NCBI GenBank assembly: GCA_046758905.1
Contig: JBHIBC010000004.1
Span: 1 to 64,000, forward strand
Direction of reading: 5' to 3'
Length of the DNA: 64,000 nt
Source of the DNA: JBHIBC01 sp046758905
GTDB lineage: Bacteria; Acidobacteriota; Polarisedimenticolia; Gp22-AA2
Part shown: one piece after another, positions 59,868-64,000 of the stretch
Layout of the letters: every line of letters starts with the position of its first letter
Numbering within the stretch: position 1 is the first letter of the stretch
The notes under the pieces: model-generated
Told to the model about the DNA's origin: nothing
The model's database searches: none
What the model saw: the letters and a program-made list of their open reading frames with translations, nothing else
Made by a program: the position numbers and the translations under genes

Positions 59868-60746
59868 CTAGCCCCGCCGGCCTAGGTCGTAGGGGCTAAG
59901 CCTCTCCTCCGGCATGAAGATCTCGTCCGCATGATCGGCGATGTCGCGCGCCGTCAGCCGGGAGCCCAGGTCGAGACCGGCAGTGGCGACGACGCGGAGC
60001 TCGGCCACGCGTCCACCGCCGGCGAACACGACCCTCCCCGTCCTGTCCCCCGAGAGGTCGCTCACCATGTACAGCACGGCTGGCGACACCAGGGCCGGGG
60101 ACATGCGGGACCGCGTCTCCCGCATGCGTGACAGGTCCTCGGTCATCCGGGTGGCGGCCAGCGGCACCAGCGCCCACACCCGGATGGCGTACTTTCTGCC
60201 CTCGAGGGCCAGGCACCGCGTGAACCCGGCGATTCCCGCCTTCGCCGAGCCGTAGTTCGTCTGGCCGAAATTGCCGAAAAGCCCGGAGGTCGAGGACGTA
60301 TTGACGATGACGCCTCCCCGGCCGCGTTCCTTGAGATACCTGAACATCGGCCGCGTGACGCAGTAGGTCCCCTTCAGATGGACGCCGATGACCGCGTCCC
60401 AGTCCTCCTCCTCCATCTTCGCGAGCGTCCGGTCGCGCAGGATGCCGGCGTTGTTGACCAGGATGTCCACCCTCCCGAAGGCGTCGATGGCCGCCCGGAC
60501 GATGGTCCGTCCGCCCTCGACCGTGGCGACCGAGTCGTAGCTGGCCGCAGCCCGGCCACCGGCCTTCCGGATCTCCTCGGCGACCCGATCGGCGGCCGCC
60601 TCGGCCCGGCCCGCTCCGGAGAGGTCACCTCCGAGATCGTTGACGAGGACCGCAGCTCCCTCGCCCGCGAGCAGCAGAGCGTGCTCGCGTCCGAGGCCTC
60701 CGCCCGCACCCGTGACGATTGCCACCTTCCCGTCGAGAAGACCCAC
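59868..60746 (-). CDS. Short-chain dehydrogenase/reductase (3-hydroxyacyl-CoA dehydrogenase-like)
   Basis: 292 residues. The Rossmann signature is VTGAGGGLGREHA near the N-terminus, with LVNNAGILRDRTL, catalytic Ser in VNTSSTSG and Tyr/Lys in NYGSAKAG. KMEEEDWDAVIGVHLKGTY and the long C-terminal extension fit the MFE-2/HSD17B4-like group, which oxidises 3-hydroxyacyl-CoA in beta-oxidation; a role as another ketoreductase is possible. It is followed on the same strand by the remnant of an acyl-CoA ligase. A consensus TATAAT lies 48 bp upstream (60799-60794), and the start has a GGGAGGG-like site. Confidence 0.9.
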   Translation of the reverse strand: MGLLDGKVAIVTGAGGGLGREHALLLAGEGAAVLVNDLGGDLSGAGRAEAAADRVAEEIRKAGGRAAASYDSVATVEGGRTIVRAAIDAFGRVDILVNNAGILRDRTLAKMEEEDWDAVIGVHLKGTYCVTRPMFRYLKERGRGGVIVNTSSTSGLFGNFGQTNYGSAKAGIAGFTRCLALEGRKYAIRVWALVPLAATRMTEDLSRMRETRSRMSPALVSPAVLYMVSDLSGDRTGRVVFAGGGRVAELRVVATAGLDLGSRLTARDIADHADEIFMPEERLSPYDLGRRG

Positions 60747-60793
60747 GGGGCCCTCCCTCGCCCGCCGTCCCGAACATGCTGTGGCGCGGGCTG

Positions 60794-60799
60794 ATTATA
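60794..60799 (-). promoter_or_regulatory. -10 element for the SDR gene
   Basis: Consensus TATAAT on the minus strand, 48 nt before ATG 60746; the -35 is not clear. Confidence 0.4.
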
Positions 60800-60839
60800 G
60801 CCGGGCAGGGCGAGATCCGACGAGTCCTTCAAACAGGCC

Positions 60840-60868
60840 TTGACGGGCGCGGGATTCTGGTGTATTAG
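60840..60868 (+). promoter_or_regulatory. Promoter of the cytochrome oxidase operon
   Basis: TTGACG (60840-60845), 17 nt, TATTAG (60863-60868), giving a leader of about 93 nt before TTG 60968. Spacing is ideal and both boxes differ from consensus in one or two positions. Confidence 0.55.
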
Positions 60869-60967
60869 CACCCGACTCCGGGGTGCCGGACGCGCGAGGG
60901 GAGCCTCCGGCGAACACCCGATCGACGGCGACGGACCGACCACGGGACGCGACGAGGGTGTATCGCC

Positions 60968-61639
60968 TTGCTTGAGTGGTTTCCCAAGAACGTGTCGACC
61001 TACGGGGGCGACATCGACCACGTCTTCCGTCTTATCCTATACATCGTGGGGTTCTGGTTCGTCCTGGCCGAGGCCACCCTCCTCTACTTCATCCTCAGAT
61101 ACGGTCGCCGCTCCGGCGGCCGGGCTTCCTTCGTCACGGGCGAGAAGTGGTCGCAGGCGGCCTGGGTGCTGATCCCTGCGGCCATCGTACTGGTGCTCGA
61201 CCTGGGCATCGATTTCGCGGGCGCCCGAGCCTACGAGAAGATCAAGGGCGAGGCGCCCGCGAGCGACGTGTCGGTGCAGGTCGTGGGCCGCCAGTTCAAC
61301 TGGATGATCACCTACCCGGGTCCCGACGGGGAGTTCGGCACGGTGGACGATCTCGCCGTGGAGAATGAGATGAACGTTCCGGTCGGCAGGGTGGTGCGCC
61401 TCCTGCTCAGATCTGAAGACGTGGTCCACAGCTTTTTCGTGCCGTCCCTGCGCCTGAAGCAGGATCTCGTGCCGGGACGCGAGATCGAAGCGTGGTTCCA
61501 GATCACGGAGCCCGGCACCTATGAGATCGCCTGCGCCGAGCTGTGCGGGTTCGGGCATTACACGATGCGCGGCCTGCTGATCGCCCGCTCGCCCGAGGTG
61601 TACGACAGGTGGGTGGAGGAGCAGTGGCCCCCGTACTGA
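60968..61639 (+). CDS. coxB: Cytochrome c oxidase subunit II
   Basis: 223 residues from TTG 60968. Two transmembrane helices (about 19-43 and 63-82) are followed by the CuA domain. The copper ligands are His154 (VVHSFF) and the C-terminal cluster CAELCGFGHYTM with Cys189, Cys193, His197 and Met200, plus the bridging Glu191. QFNWMITYPG is the aromatic electron-entry region. It receives electrons from cytochrome c and passes them to subunit I. There is no C-terminal haem c domain. Confidence 0.95.
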   Translation: MLEWFPKNVSTYGGDIDHVFRLILYIVGFWFVLAEATLLYFILRYGRRSGGRASFVTGEKWSQAAWVLIPAAIVLVLDLGIDFAGARAYEKIKGEAPASDVSVQVVGRQFNWMITYPGPDGEFGTVDDLAVENEMNVPVGRVVRLLLRSEDVVHSFFVPSLRLKQDLVPGREIEAWFQITEPGTYEIACAELCGFGHYTMRGLLIARSPEVYDRWVEEQWPPY

Positions 61640-61641
61640 CG

Positions 61642-61677
61642 GGGGCGGGTAGGGGATCCCGCCCCGTTCGGCGGGGC
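61642..61677 (+). other. Two mutually exclusive hairpins between coxB and coxA
   Basis: Stem A: GGGGCGGG (61642-61649) with CCCGCCCC (61658-61665). Stem B: GCCCCG (61661-61666) with CGGGGC (61672-61677). They share 61661-61665 and so cannot form together. The coxA ribosome binding site (GGGGGAGGA) follows at about 61686. They could set the ratio of coxB to coxA or process the transcript; this is structural inference only. Confidence 0.35.
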
Positions 61678-61694
61678 CCGAAGACGGGGGAGGA

Positions 61695-63386
61695 ATGAGC
61701 TTCATCCGCCGCTACATCTTCTCCACCGACCACAAGGTGATCGGCAGGCAGTACCTGTTCCTGGGCCTGTTCATGGCGATCGCCGGCGGGCTCATGGCCT
61801 ACCTGATGCGATGGCAGCTCGCCTGGCCGGAGACCTCGGTGCCGGGCGCCGGCTGGCTTCCCGAGACCGTAGCCTACGACGGGATCCTCGCGCCGGAGTT
61901 CTACAACGCGCTGGTCACGATGCACGGGACCATCATGGTGTTCTTCGTCGCGATGCCGATCCTGCTCGGCGGGCTCGGGAACTTCCTGATACCGCTCATG
62001 GTCGGCGCGTCGGACATGGCCTTCCCGCGGCTCAATATGACTTCGTTCTGGACGATCTTCACCGGCGCCACGCTGATGGTGGCCTCCTTCTTCGTGCCCG
62101 GGGGCGCCGCCGCCTCCGGATGGACGGCCTACGCGCCGTTGTCCGCCGATCCGGTCTACTCCGGCGTCGGCTGGGGCATGAACCTGTGGATCCTGGGGCT
62201 GGCGCTGGAGTTCGCCTCGTTCCTCATGGGCGGAATCAACTTCCTCACCACCGCCGTCGCCATGCGCGCACCCGGCCTGAGGATGTTCCGCCTCCCGCTG
62301 ATGGTCTGGATGCAGATGACCGCGGCGCTCCTCTTCATGTTCTCCGTCGGCCCCCTGATCGCCGGGGCGGTGCTCCTGTTGCTCGACCGGACGGCGGGCA
62401 CAGGGTTCTTCATCGCCGCGCGCGGCGGGGATCCGCTGTTGTGGCAGCACCTGTTCTGGTTCTTCGGCCACCCCGAAGTCTACGTCATCCTGCTGCCCGC
62501 TCTGGGCGCGATCCTGGAGATCCTGCCGGTGTTCTCGCGGAAGCCTGTGTTCGGCTACCGTATGATCGTCTACTCGACCATCGTGGCGGGGATCCTCAGC
62601 TTCATCGTCTGGGCCCACCACATGTTCGTCAGCGGCATCGATCCCCGCCTGGTCATGCCGTTCAGCATCACGACCATCCTGATCTCAGTGCCGTTCGCCG
62701 TGATCCTGTTCGCCATGATCGCCACGCTGTGGCGGGGCTCCATCCGCCTGGCCACCCCCATGCTGTGGGCCCTGGGGACGGTCGTCACGTTCCTCCTCGG
62801 AGGAGTGACCGGCATCTTCCTCGGATCCGCGCCGGTCGACGTGTACCTCCACGACACCTGCTTCGTGGTGGCCCACTTCCACTACACCCTGTTCTCCTCG
62901 ACTTTCCTGGGCGGATTCGCAGGCGTCTACTTCTGGTTCCCGAAGATGTTCGGGCGCATGATGAACGAGACGCTGGGCAGGATCCATTTCTGGGGGACCG
63001 TCGTCTTCTTCAACCTGGCCTTCATCCCCATGTTCGTTCTCGGCATGGGCGGGAGCATGCGGCGGATCTACGACCCGACGCAGTACGAGTTCCTGCGGCC
63101 GCTCCAGGGGCTCAACGTCTTCGTGACGACGGCAGTGATCCTGCTTCTCCTGTCGCAGATCCCGTTCGCGATCAACTTCCTCTGGAGCGTGTTCGCCGGC
63201 CGCCGAGCCGAGCGCAACCCGTGGCGGGCCAACACGCTGGAGTGGGCCGCGCCGTCACCCCCGCCGCACGGGAACTTCGAGACCCTCCCGACGGTCTACC
63301 GCGGGCCTTACGACTACAGCTCCCCGGACTCCAGGGACGACTGGTTGCCGCAGGACCGGCCCCTGCAGCCGGCCGGGGCGAGTTGA
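61695..63386 (+). CDS. coxA: Cytochrome c oxidase subunit I (A1-type haem-copper oxidase)
   Basis: 563 residues, 12 or more transmembrane helices. Haem and copper ligands are visible: MHGTIMVFF (low-spin haem His), WFFGHPEVYVILLPALG (CuB His, the Glu of the D channel and the cross-linked Tyr), WAHHMFVSG (two CuB His) and VVAHFHYTLFS (high-spin and low-spin haem His). The HPEVY Glu and Tyr place it in the A1 group of proton-pumping oxidases. The terminal enzyme reduces O2 to water. It lies between coxB and coxC in the usual order. Confidence 0.96.
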   Translation: MSFIRRYIFSTDHKVIGRQYLFLGLFMAIAGGLMAYLMRWQLAWPETSVPGAGWLPETVAYDGILAPEFYNALVTMHGTIMVFFVAMPILLGGLGNFLIPLMVGASDMAFPRLNMTSFWTIFTGATLMVASFFVPGGAAASGWTAYAPLSADPVYSGVGWGMNLWILGLALEFASFLMGGINFLTTAVAMRAPGLRMFRLPLMVWMQMTAALLFMFSVGPLIAGAVLLLLDRTAGTGFFIAARGGDPLLWQHLFWFFGHPEVYVILLPALGAILEILPVFSRKPVFGYRMIVYSTIVAGILSFIVWAHHMFVSGIDPRLVMPFSITTILISVPFAVILFAMIATLWRGSIRLATPMLWALGTVVTFLLGGVTGIFLGSAPVDVYLHDTCFVVAHFHYTLFSSTFLGGFAGVYFWFPKMFGRMMNETLGRIHFWGTVVFFNLAFIPMFVLGMGGSMRRIYDPTQYEFLRPLQGLNVFVTTAVILLLLSQIPFAINFLWSVFAGRRAERNPWRANTLEWAAPSPPPHGNFETLPTVYRGPYDYSSPDSRDDWLPQDRPLQPAGAS

Positions 63387-63467
63387 TGCGGGCCGGAGGA
63401 TCGGGACGGGGCCGTCGTCCCGCGCCCGCGGAGCGGTGATGTTAGCCCCCGAGGAGGCTCGGCGAGC

Positions 63468-64000
63468 ATGAGCGGGACCACGGCCGTTTCCACCCGATCG
63501 GAGTTCGAGGTCAGCACCGGCCTGCCCATCGGCAAGATGGGCATGTGGTGGTTCTTGTCTTCCGAGGTCATGGTGTTCGGCGGGCTGATCGGGATCTACG
63601 TCCTGTTCCGGATGGCGAGCGCGGGCGCCTGGGCTGAGATGGCGCGACATGTGAGCACCGGCATCGCGACACTCAACACGATGATCCTCCTGACCAGCAG
63701 CCTGACGATGGTGCTCGCGTTCGCGGCCATCGGGGATGAGGATCGCCGGAAGACCCGCATCCACCTCGCCCTCACGGTGTTCCTCGGGCTGGCGTTCTTG
63801 GGAGTCAAGGCCCTCGAGTACGCGACGGAGATCGCGCACGGCTTCACGCCGCTGTCGGGCAACTTCTGGTCGTTCTACTACACCATGACGGGGCTGCACG
63901 CCCTGCACGTGCTCGCCGGCGTCATCGCCAACTCCGCGCTCCTCGTGTCGGCCGTCCGCGGGACGCTGTGGCCCGCCACCCGGCAGCGCGTGGAGTACTG
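63468..64000 (+). CDS. coxC: Cytochrome c oxidase subunit III, 3' end beyond window
   Basis: 177 complete codons are visible from ATG 63468, preceded by GAGGAGG. The hydrophobic helices include LPIGKMGMWWFLSSEVMVFGG, where the first part is the usual W-F-L-x-S-E-x-M motif of subunit III, then LNTMILLTSSLTMVLAFAAI, FLGLAFLGVKALEYATEI and the FYYTMTGLHALHVLAG motif with its His pair. It stabilises subunit I and helps proton uptake. The gene is cut by the window edge. Confidence 0.95.
   Translation, partial: MSGTTAVSTRSEFEVSTGLPIGKMGMWWFLSSEVMVFGGLIGIYVLFRMASAGAWAEMARHVSTGIATLNTMILLTSSLTMVLAFAAIGDEDRRKTRIHLALTVFLGLAFLGVKALEYATEIAHGFTPLSGNFWSFYYTMTGLHALHVLAGVIANSALLVSAVRGTLWPATRQRVEY

Noticed and set aside
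1..64000. CRISPR array, prophage, integrase or complete insertion sequence
   Set aside because: No regularly spaced direct repeats, no phage structural genes and no transposase were seen. The only mobile-like feature is the pair of non-coding repeats.

Overview
This window comes from a high-GC, Gram-negative bacterium with a strongly exported proteome. The cell-envelope evidence is FadL-, porin- and TolC-type outer-membrane proteins, several lipoproteins, and very large secreted proteins built from calcium-binding type-3 (TSP3) and MopE-like repeats. The mix of ASPIC/UnbV FG-GAP proteins, TSP3 giants, a diheme cytochrome peroxidase homologue and an aa3-type oxidase resembles uncultured Acidobacteriota, Myxococcota or Eisenbacteria-type genomes. 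That placement is inference from gene content; no rRNA is present. No CRISPR array, phage or complete insertion sequence was seen.

Layout. 1-2266 (minus) is the N-terminal part of a secreted repeat protein cut by the window edge. 2685-4212 holds a lysine 2,3-aminomutase homologue and tRNA-Arg(ACG). 4347-6755 is a secreted subtilase. 6997-8980 is a group of small membrane proteins. 9162-11805 carries a cytochrome peroxidase homologue, a pseudopilin-like lipoprotein and a cupredoxin-like protein. 11965-13749 has tadA, tRNA-Ser(CGA) and a queuosine-tRNA mannosyltransferase homologue. The latter is the last gene of a fadL / acyl-CoA ligase operon (16830 down to 12640). 17164-21272 has an FG-GAP/UnbV lipoprotein divergent from an ECF sigma / zinc-finger anti-sigma / zinc-ribbon operon. 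21565-23126 is a PutP-like symporter with a 33-residue partner. 23173-28410 has an Rrf2 regulator, an amino-acid permease / agmatinase / GFA operon and a class III aminotransferase.

28450-38460 is a transport block: a coiled-coil porin, an AI-2E family exporter, an RND permease fused to its own periplasmic adaptor, a TolC partner and an MscS channel. 38475-40009 is a GntR (YtrA-type)/DUF1648 operon with an operator over its start. 40188-41476 is a decayed stretch with an interrupted gene and a MITE-like repeat. 41477-49753 has a Cys/Met-metabolism PLP enzyme, a GT2 glycosyltransferase with a beta-barrel partner, a molybdopterin oxidoreductase fused to a cysteine desulfurase, and a secreted amidohydrolase. 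50069-58819 is a 2,916-residue secreted subtilase/TSP3 giant that shares a module of about 500 residues with the left-edge gene. 59121-60746 has a decayed acyl-CoA ligase and an SDR enzyme. 60968-64000 begins a cytochrome c oxidase operon (II, I, partial III).

Most notable: the molybdoenzyme-desulfurase fusion, the RND-adaptor fusion, two copies of a 177-178 bp element with terminal inverted repeats GGAAAATGCCCTAC, the duplicated secreted module, a probable CTG start codon on the acyl-CoA ligase, and a DUF3524 tRNA glycosyltransferase inside a fatty-acid uptake operon.
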